A DNA stretch of 14,236 nt from an uncultured bacterium (GCA_913009865.1 CAJVYK010000030.1:1-14236), one strand, 5' to 3'. Counted from the first letter of the stretch, positions 1-7,408 are shown. Notes: generated by a model from the sequence alone, not told the origin. Made by a program: numbers and translations.

Positions 1-1420
1 ACACCATTGGCAAGTCGGGACTGGCGATATTCTTAATAGTAATCGACCGCATACGTCTGTCAAATCTGACAAGTGACAACGTATTATCTATCAACTCATT
101 AATATCTGTCCATTTATACTCAACCGTGGCTGGTCGTGACAAGCTCAGCATACGTTTCAATATACTGGAAATACGGTTCACCTGGTGTCTTATAACCAGA
201 ATATGCTCTTTTCCTTCGTGCGTGCTTAGTTTTCTGCCTAAATATTGCGCCACCGAAGAGAGACTTGCAAGAGGATTGCCTATTTCGTGAGCGATACCGG
301 TGGCCATCTGACCTATTGCGACCATTTTCTCACGCTGTGCCATTTCTACTCGTGTCATCTTCAACATTTCGTTAATTTCAGTCACCTCTTCGGTTCGCTC
401 CAGCAAATCCTTCTCCAGCTTTTTATGCTCGGTCAAGTCCTGACCTACGATAACATAGCCCAGTTGTCGTCCGTCAATGCCGACAACAGGACAGCTCTTT
501 GCCTCGATATAGCGATGTTGGGGACCAGCGGTGTCGAACTCAATTGCCCGCTCCGTACCTGCCGCTTTATCATCGCCGGCATAAAGACCTTTCATATGCT
601 CAGTCAGTACCATCGGGAAATTCTCGAACGAATCACCATTCTTTCCGATATGGTCGTCTTTTTCCCACCGTTTTGCCGCAGGATTGCAAATCGCTATATC
701 GCCGTCACTGGTGAAGAAAATCAGTCCTTCAGCCATTGCGTTGATAACCGCCTTGAGCACATCATTATTCCGCGCCGCCTTCAGTTCCTGTCTTCTCATT
801 CGCACGATTATCATTCTCGTCAAGTATTGGGCCAGCATCACCGTGCAGACGAATGCCACAAAGGCGCTAAGTACATATACCGGGTTTCTCCACAACCCGC
901 TTGTGGCAGAAAGTTGCAGTGGATAATGTCCCAACCACATCCCCCCGTCCAGTTCGTTGACAGCCAGCAGACCAAATAATAATATGGCCGTCATTCCGAC
1001 GGCAGATGACAGATTCCTGGGCAGTATTATCGTTGCTATGATGATATGAAAGATAAAAAAGAGGAAAAACGGGTTAACCACTCCCCCTGAAAAATGAAGC
1101 ACTGCTGTGAGAACGACCAAATCCACTTCCACCTGTACCATCCCCAGCACGATATCTTTTGGTCCGGCATCAGCGGCTTTCTTGGTCGCCATACAAAAGT
1201 AAAAAATATTGCATATTAAAAGTATGCCCGCACAGATATAGATGGGCTGTGTGCTTGTCAGCACGGGAAAAAGAAAACGGCCTGCCAGAGCGGCAATTAC
1301 TATGCCCCCGACAGCAATCCATCGCAGCTGTATCAGCCAAAGAATCTGCTCGACAAGAACCTCGCGCGTACACTGACTCGGTCTGTCCCAACCATCCACC
1401 GCGCCAATCTCCGTAGTCAT
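1..1420 (-). CDS. Membrane sensor histidine kinase, RegB-like input motif, PAS and HisKA domains (3' end beyond window)
   Basis: Translating the minus strand from the ATG at 1420 gives 473 codons that run off the window with no stop. Residues about 27-205 hold several hydrophobic segments (about 35-53, 60-77, 97-110, 117-134, 141-155, 182-207). Residues 112-118 read GGVVNPF, matching the GGxxNPF quinone-site motif known from RegB/PrrB/ActS redox kinases. A PAS-like region follows (about 222-335), then a short coiled linker and a HisKA domain with the phospho-acceptor in GIAHEIGNPLASL (His378). The ATPase domain must lie left of base 1. An AAGGA ribosome site about 7 bases upstream supports the start. 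No partner response regulator is visible. The sequence shows a membrane-bound kinase; redox or quinone sensing is inferred from the motif only. Unlike RegB it has a PAS domain, and I see no redox-active cysteine after the H-box in the visible part. Confidence 0.9.
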   Translation of the reverse strand, partial: MTTEIGAVDGWDRPSQCTREVLVEQILWLIQLRWIAVGGIVIAALAGRFLFPVLTSTQPIYICAGILLICNIFYFCMATKKAADAGPKDIVLGMVQVEVDLVVLTAVLHFSGGVVNPFFLFFIFHIIIATIILPRNLSSAVGMTAILLFGLLAVNELDGGMWLGHYPLQLSATSGLWRNPVYVLSAFVAFVCTVMLAQYLTRMIIVRMRRQELKAARNNDVLKAVINAMAEGLIFFTSDGDIAICNPAAKRWEKDDHIGKNGDSFENFPMVLTEHMKGLYAGDDKAAGTERAIEFDTAGPQHRYIEAKSCPVVGIDGRQLGYVIVGQDLTEHKKLEKDLLERTEEVTEINEMLKMTRVEMAQREKMVAIGQMATGIAHEIGNPLASLSSVAQYLGRKLSTHEGKEHILVIRHQVNRISSILKRMLSLSRPATVEYKWTDINELIDNTLSLVRFDRRMRSITIKNIASPDLPMV

Positions 1421-1762
1421 ACTTTATTCCTTACGCCTCTGCGTACGATACCTACTCGTTATACAGGATTTCAAAGTTTATTTCTTTACCGGAACAGTCT
1501 TTTGGCTAAGTTTTATTATTTTATCTTTTATGCCTCAAAAACGCAAGTGTAATTCCCAACTTCGAGAAATCTCAGGATAGCCGCTCAATACAATGATTGA
1601 CCGGGCAGAGGCGATTCTGGTACTGCTGGATACAGATTTTATGGTAGGATTGAAGGGTATGGAGTATTTGTATAATATGCTTTTAACGAGGTAGTATCAA
1701 GAATCTTCCGCACATTTCTGTGGTATGGTTGCTACCGAATAACTCATCACGTATGAACTCAA
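1421..1762. other. Gene-poor gap between kinase and small membrane protein
   Basis: I find no supportable gene here. The kinase ribosome site lies at its left edge. A 33-codon plus-strand frame (1593-1694) has no convincing ribosome site and looks at most like a remnant. No clear promoter pair could be picked out by eye. Confidence 0.5.
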
Positions 1763-1795
1763 AAAAATGGCCGTGAGTCGTCGAGACTCACGGCC
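1761..1795 (-). terminator. Rho-independent terminator of the 1841-2104 gene
   Basis: A perfect 11-bp inverted repeat (GGCCGTGAGTC at 1769-1779 and its complement at 1785-1795) has a 5-base loop. On the minus strand it is followed by A and then seven T (1761-1767). It lies 46 bases beyond the stop codon of the small membrane protein. Confidence 0.9.
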
Positions 1796-1840
1796 AACGA
1801 GGAGTAGATGTTAGCAATTTAAGAGTCCATTTCCTTTTTC

Positions 1841-2104
1841 TTACTTTTCACTTTCCCGGGATTTTTGCCTTATAAATCTGCCTGCCCGCCAGGCGGCATC
1901 TTTAGCAGAACCAAGGAATCTGTGCATCCCAGCGTTAAAAGATTGGGCGAATTCGTTTGATTTTAACACCGAATTGACAAAGTTTTTTTCGCGGCTCTGA
2001 CGGGATTGATTTTCAGGCACTGCTGCCAGAGCATAAATTGCGGTCGCAAAGCCGGCAAAATAGACTATCAGCAAAAATATGAGTTTACTCCTCCAGCCCC
2101 GCAT
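1841..2104 (-). CDS. Small membrane-anchored or exported protein, unknown function
   Basis: This 87-residue protein has an N-terminal pattern MRGWRSK followed by a hydrophobic stretch at about 8-28, fitting a signal-anchor or an uncleaved signal peptide. The remainder is polar and basic, ends RQKSRESEK, and has no cysteine or catalytic motif I recognise. The gene is supported by a strong AGGGGG ribosome site 8-9 bases before the ATG and by a textbook terminator just downstream. It stands alone between the kinase and the aminotransferase and may be monocistronic. I do not recognise a family. The tail would be cytoplasmic or periplasmic depending on orientation; the basic N-terminus suggests that the bulk lies outside. 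Confidence 0.75.
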   Translation of the reverse strand: MRGWRSKLIFLLIVYFAGFATAIYALAAVPENQSRQSREKNFVNSVLKSNEFAQSFNAGMHRFLGSAKDAAWRAGRFIRQKSRESEK

Positions 2105-2189
2105 ATAAGTTTCCCCCTTCTAAAAACACCTTTATCGGTCGCCCCCAAGCGGTCCCACACATCTATCTCTACTGAAAACTTAAGATAAA

Positions 2190-2224
2190 AAAACCGGTTT
2201 GCCAAATAGAATTTGACTATTTGG
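2190..2224 (-). terminator. Probable terminator of the aminotransferase gene
   Basis: An 8-bp perfect inverted repeat (CCAAATAG at 2202-2209, CTATTTGG at 2217-2224) with a 7-base loop lies about 50 bases past the aminotransferase stop. On the minus strand it is followed by CAAACCGG and a run of seven T. The stem is AT-rich and the T run is offset by 8 bases, so this is less certain than the other terminators here. Confidence 0.45.
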
Positions 2225-2272
2225 TATTGAAAATTAACTGTTGCCAAGCAAGGCGGTAGCAATAGTAAATAG

Positions 2273-3394
2273 TCAACAGTAAATATCCAGAGTTTCTTTC
2301 AATTTCCTGCAGACAATCGCCACCTCATCCTTTGTCAGATTGTTATGAAACGGCAAAGCGATAGTACTCTGGCATACAGATTCGGTAACAGGAAAATCAC
2401 CCTGGCTGTAGCCGAACTCGGCCTTGATAAAGGGCTGCAGATGCACCGGCGGAAAATAATTGCTCACCTGAACGTTTCGGCTCTTCATTGCTTCCAGGAT
2501 GCTGTCTCGATGTTTCCGCGTGAACTTCTCTGCAAGCCGAATAACAAACACAAACCAGCTCATATCGCACTCATCCGCCTCGGCAGGCATTATTAATCTA
2601 TCATCGTCTGCCAGCATTTCCTGATACCATTTTGCAACCTGCCTGCGTTTGGCCTTGATTTCATCAATCCTCGAAAGCTGTACAATCCCAATGGCACAAT
2701 TGATGTCACTGAGGCGGAAGTTATAGCCCAGCCGTTCGTGACTGAGCCAACTGTTATCCCTGGCCCTGCCCTGATTGCGAAGCGACACGCAAGCATCGGC
2801 TAAACAATCGTCGTCGGTCAAAATCATTCCGCCCTCACCGGTGGTTATCTGCTTATTGGGATAAAATGCAAATGCACTCATCGTGCCGAATGTCCCTGCC
2901 TTTTTTCCATTCAATGCAGAGCCCAATGCCTCACAACTATCTTCAATTACCACCAGATTGTGCTTTTGAGCAATTTCACAGACATCATTAAGGCCGGCCG
3001 GGTTGCCGAAAACTTCTACCGGCAAAATGGCTTTTGTCTTGTCGCCAATTTGCGATTCGATTTTAGCAGCATCGATATTCAAACTTACCGGGTCGATATC
3101 GACAAAGACCGGCCTGGCGCCGGCCATCATAATAGAAGTTGCCGAGGCAATGAAAGTAAAAGGCGTAGTAATGACCTCATCGCCCTGTCCAATCCCCAAT
3201 GCCAGCATACATAGAAACAAGCCGCTGGTTCCGCTATTAACAGCCACAGCCCGTTTTCTGCCGATGTACCTGGCAAAATCATCTTCAAATTCGACCAGTT
3301 TAGGACCAAGCGAAAGACTGGGACTGCGAAGCACCGCACAGACCGCCTCGATTTCTTTTTCGGTAATATCCGGCCGCGACAAATATATCTGCAT
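2273..3394 (-). CDS. DegT/DnrJ/EryC1/StrS family PLP-dependent aminotransferase
   Basis: This 373-residue protein belongs to the sugar-nucleotide aminotransferase family, which transfers an amino group from glutamate or glutamine to keto-sugar nucleotides for surface polysaccharide, LPS or antibiotic sugars. The order of motifs is typical: NSGTSGLFLCMLAL (cofactor phosphate region), GDEVITTPFTFIASA, VVIEDSCEALG with the pyridine-nitrogen Asp, FYPNKQITTGEGGMI with the PLP-binding Lys (about residue 181 from the chosen start), then RNQGR and LGYNFRLSDINCAIG. Length is normal. I start at the ATG at 3394 because GGAG (3401-3404) sits 6 bases upstream; a GTG at 3406 would overlap that ribosome site. 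No other sugar-nucleotide genes are adjacent, so the exact substrate is open. It may be a stand-alone copy serving a pathway elsewhere. Confidence 0.93.
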   Translation of the reverse strand: MQIYLSRPDITEKEIEAVCAVLRSPSLSLGPKLVEFEDDFARYIGRKRAVAVNSGTSGLFLCMLALGIGQGDEVITTPFTFIASATSIMMAGARPVFVDIDPVSLNIDAAKIESQIGDKTKAILPVEVFGNPAGLNDVCEIAQKHNLVVIEDSCEALGSALNGKKAGTFGTMSAFAFYPNKQITTGEGGMILTDDDCLADACVSLRNQGRARDNSWLSHERLGYNFRLSDINCAIGIVQLSRIDEIKAKRRQVAKWYQEMLADDDRLIMPAEADECDMSWFVFVIRLAEKFTRKHRDSILEAMKSRNVQVSNYFPPVHLQPFIKAEFGYSQGDFPVTESVCQSTIALPFHNNLTKDEVAIVCRKLKETLDIYC

Positions 3395-3451
3395 AAAAAT
3401 CTCCACAACAAAGAGTACATATGCACAATGCTTATGACCTATGCGCTTTGT

Positions 3452-3479
3452 ATTGTACAGCTTACGACCGATAAATCAA
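3452..3479 (-). promoter_or_regulatory. Candidate sigma70-like promoter for the aminotransferase gene
   Basis: On the minus strand TTGATT (3474-3479) and TACAAT (3452-3457) are separated by 16 bases, about 50 bases before the ATG at 3394. The -10 matches the consensus at 5 of 6 positions and the -35 at 4 of 6. This was found by eye only. Confidence 0.35.
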
Positions 3480-3499
3480 AAACATTTTCTCACGTGCTG

Positions 3500-3587
3500 C
3501 TCCGTGTCAACGGAGTAAAGTCACTTTTACTTTACTTTCTGTGTACTTTCGGTTTCCGATTTTACCTCTTTCTGTGAAAACCGAAAG
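3500..3587. promoter_or_regulatory. Palindrome cluster in the divergent region 3407-3731
   Basis: The divergent gap holds no gene but has nested inverted repeats. CTCCGT-gtca-ACGGAG spans 3500-3515; on the minus strand its centre contains a perfect TTGACA. AGTAAAG and CTTTACT are spaced 9 bases apart (from 3514). A 10-bp perfect pair, CTTTCGGTTT (3546-3555) and AAACCGAAAG (3578-3587), has a 22-base loop. They lie between the aminotransferase and the HTH/receiver gene and could be operators or leader hairpins. No T run follows on either strand, so I do not call a terminator. Confidence 0.35.
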
Positions 3588-3731
3588 CACTTATGGGACG
3601 TAGTATTACAGAGACAGCCGCTTATTTGCCGCTAAGTTGGGAAATTGCAATTTTCGTGTTAAATGCCCGTGATTTAAGGCCGAATAGGAATATAACACAT
3701 AGCGTAAATATGTGGTTATGGGGATAAAGAA

Positions 3732-4310
3732 ATGGCAAAAGGGAAAAACGTACTAACGACAGGCGATGTGGCCAGGATTTGTAACGTTGCCCCTCGAACG
3801 GTCTCGAAGTGGTTCGATAACGGCCAGCTAAAGGGTTATCGCATACCCGGCAGCAAGGACCGACGAATACCGCTCAGCGAATTAATTCGCTTTATGAAAG
3901 TGCACAATATGCCTGCTACAGCGCTTCCCATCAGCAAAATCCGGGTATTGATAGTTGACAGCAATGTCCATTCGGCCTCGGCTCTGGCAGATACTTTGCA
4001 AACCAAAGCCAATTACGAAGTGCGAACCGTCCGGAGCAATTTTGAGACCGGCGCAATCGCCCAGAAATTTATTCCCCATGTTCTTCTGATAAACCTTTTA
4101 GCCGAAGACATAGATGCAACAGGCATTTGCAAAAGCATCCACGCCAACGAGGATTTACAGACCATCAAAATTATGGCCATTGTGAACCAGTTAAGCGATT
4201 CTGAGTCATCCGCTCTGCTGCAGAAAGGTTTTGACGGCTATATATCTGACCCTGCCGACACCACTGGGGTCATCAAGAAAATTGAAGATGCAATCGCTAT
4301 TATCTATTAG
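3732..4310 (+). CDS. MerR/BldC-like HTH protein with a degenerate (pseudo-)receiver domain
   Basis: This 192-residue protein has two parts. Residues 7-60 form an excisionase/BldC-like winged HTH (TTGDVARICNVAPRTVSKWF, then YRIPGSKDRRIPLSEL). Residues about 69-190 have the pattern of a CheY receiver (RVLIVDSN, HVLLINLLAEDID, GFDGYISDPAD). The receiver appears inactive: the phospho-acceptor Asp is Asn121, the second acidic residue is Ser77, the conserved Thr/Ser is Val151 and the conserved Lys before Pro is Asp173; only Asp76 remains. The DNA-binding role is family knowledge; phosphorylation-independent control is inference. GGGG 8 bases before the ATG is the likely ribosome site. The gene is divergent from the aminotransferase, whose promoter region it could control, and it ends at a strong bidirectional terminator. 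It could also be a nucleoid or developmental regulator. Confidence 0.85.
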   Translation: MAKGKNVLTTGDVARICNVAPRTVSKWFDNGQLKGYRIPGSKDRRIPLSELIRFMKVHNMPATALPISKIRVLIVDSNVHSASALADTLQTKANYEVRTVRSNFETGAIAQKFIPHVLLINLLAEDIDATGICKSIHANEDLQTIKIMAIVNQLSDSESSALLQKGFDGYISDPADTTGVIKKIEDAIAIIY

Positions 4311-4343
4311 CAAATAACGATTTGCTTTCAGCCGTGAACCAAT

Positions 4344-4376
4344 AGAAAAGGCCCATTTTTAAGATGGGCCTTTTCT
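4344..4376. terminator. Bidirectional rho-independent terminator between convergent genes
   Basis: A perfect 13-bp inverted repeat, AGAAAAGGCCCAT (4344-4356) and its complement (4364-4376), has a 7-base loop. The stem ends in A/T runs on both sides, so it can work for the plus-strand HTH gene ending at 4310 and the minus-strand prepilin gene ending at 4396. Confidence 0.9.
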
Positions 4377-4395
4377 GTACAACGATCGATTGTTT

Positions 4396-5271
4396 TCAGT
4401 AGTCTTTAAATTTTTCCATCCAGCCGTTTCCCTGTGCCTTCCAAGCCGCCCGCGTGACTCCGCCGGCTAATGTCCAGATCCCGTTTATATCGTACGTGCG
4501 ATGCCACTTCAACGTCCACAACTCCTTAAGTCCAATTTTTCTGACAGTGAAATCTAGAAAAACGCCGTTCACATACCCATCGTGCCGGTTCTGGCAGAAA
4601 TGCTTCATTAAATTTTTACCCCACTCCTGGTCACCGCTATATTCCGGAGGATTATCAAATGGCTGTGGATAACCTTGCAGATGCGCACAATCCAAAAACA
4701 GCGGCACTCTATTTGGATTTTTGACATTGGGAGTCCTCCAGTCGCTTGTAGCAGGCGCCCCCAGGCCGAACCACACTTTATCCGCACCTGGCGGTAGCTT
4801 TGGCGGTTGATTAGAAACGTAGAGATTTATCCCATAACTGCCGTAATCACCTTTTTTGAAACCATAGTTAGAACTATCCTCGGGGAAGATGCCCCATGCT
4901 GCAAACGGATTCCGGGCCCCTGTCGCATTGCCATTAATATCAAGCCGAGGTTTCGTGGCCATCGGGCAGAGGCGTATCTTCGGGTTCATATCAAGTTTAT
5001 CCGAGTAGTACGACCTCAGGGCGTTTGTCCAGTAATCAGAGAACTTGGCCGTCGCAGTTGAACCAGTACATCCTCTCATGAAATAGCCGTTGTTATCCAT
5101 CGTGTACATCATAAACATTTTGCCCCATTGCCCCAGTTGTTGCTGACAAACAACTGCCTTTGCCTGTCTCCTTACCTTTGCCAGTGTCGGCATTAATATC
5201 GCCATCAATAATGCAATAATGGAAATCACCACCAGCAGTTCTATTAATGTAAATCCTCTTCGTCTGTCCAT
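4396..5271 (-). CDS. Prepilin-like protein with N-terminal methylation motif (type II secretion/type IV pilin-like)
   Basis: This protein has 291 residues. The N-terminus MDRRRG^FTLIELLVVIS is a class III signal: basic leader, cleavage after Gly6, Glu at +5 (Glu11), then a hydrophobic helix to about residue 29. Mature pseudopilins of this kind are processed by a prepilin peptidase and sit in the inner membrane or a pseudopilus. Near the C-terminus His230 and Asp240 are nine residues apart, as in the planctomycete H-x9-DG domain, but Asp is followed by Phe instead of Gly. The middle is rich in Gly, Pro and aromatic residues, as in large planctomycete pilin-like proteins. I chose the ATG at 5271 because the longer GTG frame (5292) adds residues before the leader; AAGGA lies 12 bases upstream, which is rather far. 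It may be co-transcribed with the sigma factor and one-TM genes upstream. Confidence 0.9.
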   Translation of the reverse strand: MDRRRGFTLIELLVVISIIALLMAILMPTLAKVRRQAKAVVCQQQLGQWGKMFMMYTMDNNGYFMRGCTGSTATAKFSDYWTNALRSYYSDKLDMNPKIRLCPMATKPRLDINGNATGARNPFAAWGIFPEDSSNYGFKKGDYGSYGINLYVSNQPPKLPPGADKVWFGLGAPATSDWRTPNVKNPNRVPLFLDCAHLQGYPQPFDNPPEYSGDQEWGKNLMKHFCQNRHDGYVNGVFLDFTVRKIGLKELWTLKWHRTYDINGIWTLAGGVTRAAWKAQGNGWMEKFKDY

Positions 5272-5420
5272 AATAATTCTTTTTCCTTCCACTTTTCAAA
5301 AAACAAGTTTTACAAAGCTCTATTTTTCACAAAACCACCACAGTTTTTTTTACAATTCGTTCATTTTACCATACAATCCTCCACAGTTCAAGCAATAAAA
5401 ACAGCTGCCTTTAGTCTTAC

Positions 5421-5966
5421 TCATTTTGTTTTCTTTTGCAACATCCGCGTTTGCAGCTCTATTAGCTCTTCGGCACTGACTTCTTTTTCGCGCAAATCTC
5501 CGAATATCACCTTATACCTACCGCCGGGGAGTTTCCATCGCATCAGCACCGCATTACTATCTCCCGGGTCGATGCTATTACCGTAATACGCAACGTCCCT
5601 ACCCTGATAGACCAAATACTCGTAGAATTTCGACCCACCCTCCGGCACATCGTTTCTGCCGGCGTCTTTACCACTCAGCCAATATTTTGCCAATAGCTTA
5701 CTGTCTTGAAATATACTGCCGTCTGTCGAATCCCGACCGCCAAGGAACTTCGCACACAAAACCATCGTTACAATTATCACGGCCGCTGCGGTTAATTTAC
5801 TTATCCTCAAATCTATCATAATATTGATAGTATCCATCCCGCTTTTATGCGGCCTAAGTCTGTGTGGGATATGGTGTTTTATATCTTCAGCCAGACCAGG
5901 GCGAACCGGCTCTGCGGTTCTCTGGGCCAATTCATTCAGTAACTTTCCCAATTTTTCCTCTCTCAT
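5421..5966 (-). CDS. One-TM membrane protein downstream of an ECF sigma factor, possible anti-sigma factor
   Basis: This protein is 181 residues from the ATG at 5966 (a GTG directly before it is also possible). Residues 1-55 are a polar cytoplasmic-type segment containing LNELAQRTAEPVRPGLAEDI and a His-rich stretch (KHHIPHRLRPHKS). One hydrophobic helix spans about 58-76, and an external domain of about 100 residues follows (YWLSGKDAG, YYGNSIDPGDSNAVLMRWK, GGRYKVIFGDL). The gene follows the sigma factor gene after 63 bases on the same strand, as membrane anti-sigma factors often do. I see no HxxxCxxC zinc motif, so it is not a classic ZAS-type anti-sigma factor. Sequestering the sigma factor is inferred from topology and position; the external domain has no fold I recognise. 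Confidence 0.8.
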   Translation of the reverse strand: MREEKLGKLLNELAQRTAEPVRPGLAEDIKHHIPHRLRPHKSGMDTINIMIDLRISKLTAAAVIIVTMVLCAKFLGGRDSTDGSIFQDSKLLAKYWLSGKDAGRNDVPEGGSKFYEYLVYQGRDVAYYGNSIDPGDSNAVLMRWKLPGGRYKVIFGDLREKEVSAEELIELQTRMLQKKTK

Positions 5967-6029
5967 CACAGCTTTCCATATTTCCTTGGGACCCTCTTTT
6001 TTTGCGATAAATCACAAAATGGGCGTCCT

Positions 6030-6629
6030 TCAGATAACCTGCCTTTTCAATGCTTTTAATGCTCTGTTCAGCCTGCTTTTGAACGTACCTTCCCTTATGC
6101 CTGCTGCTTCGGCAGCTTCGGCAATAGTCAAGTGCTGCATATAATGTAAAACAACTGCCTGCCTCAGTTTCATCGGCAGCTTCGCAACAGCATTTTTCAA
6201 CTGGCTAAGCTGCTCGAAATGCTCCATCCTGTCATACTCAACTTCGCTGCCGTCCGGCCCATCAATCCCTTCGATACTGACTGTATTCCTGCCCTTGTGC
6301 CTGCGCCAATACAGCTTTGAAACATTACCGGCAATATGATACAGCCAGCTATTTAACGCTTTGCCGCTTCTCAATTGGCCTATATGTTGCCAGGCCGCCA
6401 GAAAGCTTTCCTGTGTCAGATCCTCGCTGACCTGACAGCTATGGCCAAGTCTTCTCATAAACAAATATACCTGCTCATAGTATATATCAACAAGCTCGGC
6501 TGCGGCTTCATGGTCTCCCGCTTTTAGCCGGGCAGCAAGCGAATCTTGCCTTTTCTCCAAATATTCGTCCTTCCCACAGAGGTCTGGCTCTCTACTAAAG
6601 AGATGCGCAAAACCGGCCTTCTGTTCCAT
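6030..6629 (-). CDS. ECF-type RNA polymerase sigma factor (sigma-70 family)
   Basis: This protein has 199 residues. The sigma2 region spans about 45-112 with the core-binding motif DLTQESFLAAWQHI (residues 70-83) and SWLYHIAGNVSKLYWRR. A linker follows at about 113-140, and sigma4 at about 142-195 with LPMKLRQAVVLHYMQHLT and the HTH IAEAAEAAGIREGTFKSRLNRA. Sigma1 and sigma3 are absent, which defines the extracytoplasmic function class. An N-terminal extension of about 40 residues is longer than usual. The leader before the ATG is almost pure A/T with no GGAG-type site, so initiation may be weak or leader-dependent. The next genes on this strand are a one-TM protein and a prepilin-like protein, the likely regulator and a possible target. 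The signal sensed is unknown. Confidence 0.95.
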   Translation of the reverse strand: MEQKAGFAHLFSREPDLCGKDEYLEKRQDSLAARLKAGDHEAAAELVDIYYEQVYLFMRRLGHSCQVSEDLTQESFLAAWQHIGQLRSGKALNSWLYHIAGNVSKLYWRRHKGRNTVSIEGIDGPDGSEVEYDRMEHFEQLSQLKNAVAKLPMKLRQAVVLHYMQHLTIAEAAEAAGIREGTFKSRLNRALKALKRQVI

Positions 6630-6869
6630 AAATTTTTCTTTTTTTTACTATTTTTAACGCTAATTTGCCAAAAAAGCAGTGTACTCCAAATCTAATTTTC
6701 CTGCAATATTAAAACCCTGGGTTACGGATAGCTTACAATAAAGCGTTTTTTGCTCAGAAAACGAGAAAGACTGCCAAGGTCGTAACCGGCCTTTGCCGCC
6801 TCCATGTTTTTTTGCACGGCATCTGCAGATTTTATAGAAAAGAATGTTCCACACCCCACTTTTTGAGGG

Positions 6870-7352
6870 TTAATATTCTTCGAGATGGAAAAACTCCGCA
6901 TTTTCGAGCCAATGCTCCGGCCTGGATACAAATTCAATTATGTTATCCAGTAAGAGATAATGTTTCTTTTCTTCATCAGCCAACTTAAGAAAAAGCTCTT
7001 TCTGGTATTTTTCTTTAACTTTATTAGCTTTTTCCAGGTAGAAATCCCTGCTCTTTTTCTCAATATCCTGAGCCCTCCTGTAAAGCTCGGTTTGCTTGAT
7101 GTCAAAATCAAAACTCTCGTTAGATTCTTTGATTTGAACGAAGACATTCTTGGCGTCGGCCAGGATTGTAGTCTCAGTCATCTGTGATTTTCCGGTTTTT
7201 GCTTTCTGTATGGCGTTGTAGTGTTTGACCTCCTCGTCTGCCAGCATTGTCATGATAGTTTGAATGCCCTTATTAGAGCTTTGTTGAGCCAGTTGGCGAT
7301 AGTAATTCTCGCCATCATTTTCCATCTGCATCGCATATTTGAATATGTCCAC
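6870..7352 (-). CDS. Ferritin-like/rubrerythrin-family diiron protein without rubredoxin domain
   Basis: This 160-residue helical protein has two ExxH motifs, EVKH at 41-44 in LADEEVKHYNA and EKKH at 128-131 in LADEEKKHYLL. Further helix glutamates lie at about 11/15 (MENDGENYY) and 98 (DIEKKSRDFYLEKA). This is the four-helix diiron pattern of the rubrerythrin/ferritin-like superfamily. It ends WLENAEFFHLEEY, and no CxxC rubredoxin module follows, so peroxide reduction would need an outside electron donor. Start: a GTG at 7352 with AGGGG 8 bases upstream is strongly supported; the next ATG in frame (7331) has no such site. It is the last gene of a three-gene run after superoxide reductase, which suggests disposal of the peroxide that enzyme makes, or iron handling. 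Confidence 0.9.
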   Translation of the reverse strand: MDIFKYAMQMENDGENYYRQLAQQSSNKGIQTIMTMLADEEVKHYNAIQKAKTGKSQMTETTILADAKNVFVQIKESNESFDFDIKQTELYRRAQDIEKKSRDFYLEKANKVKEKYQKELFLKLADEEKKHYLLLDNIIEFVSRPEHWLENAEFFHLEEY

Positions 7353-7408
7353 GGATTAGTCCCCTGCGAACAGTCCTGCAGCACCGAGCGCACAATAGTA
7401 CAGCACGC

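Noticed and set aside
245..979. Long plus-strand open frame opposite the kinase
   Set aside because: It is antisense to the histidine kinase, whose domains are clear on the minus strand; the plus frame is rich in Cys and His with no motif and no ribosome site.
1841..2104. Toxin-antitoxin or bacteriocin-type small peptide
   Set aside because: No partner gene, no cleavage or modification motif and no toxin family pattern could be seen; a plain small membrane protein is the more careful call.
3003..3437. 144-codon plus-strand frame opposite the aminotransferase
   Set aside because: It is a shadow of the aminotransferase, whose PLP lysine and cofactor motifs are intact on the minus strand.
6722..6869. 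Minus-strand frame after the ferritin-like gene (AVQKNMEAAKAGYDLG segment) as a small gene or gene tail
   Set aside because: It looks somewhat protein-like, but its only ATG with length lies inside the ferritin-like gene in another frame, there is no ribosome site, and the ferritin-like protein already has a natural end.
6845..6869. CCCCACTTTTTGAGGG as a terminator of the stress operon
   Set aside because: Only four strong pairs and a wobble form, and no T run follows on the minus strand.
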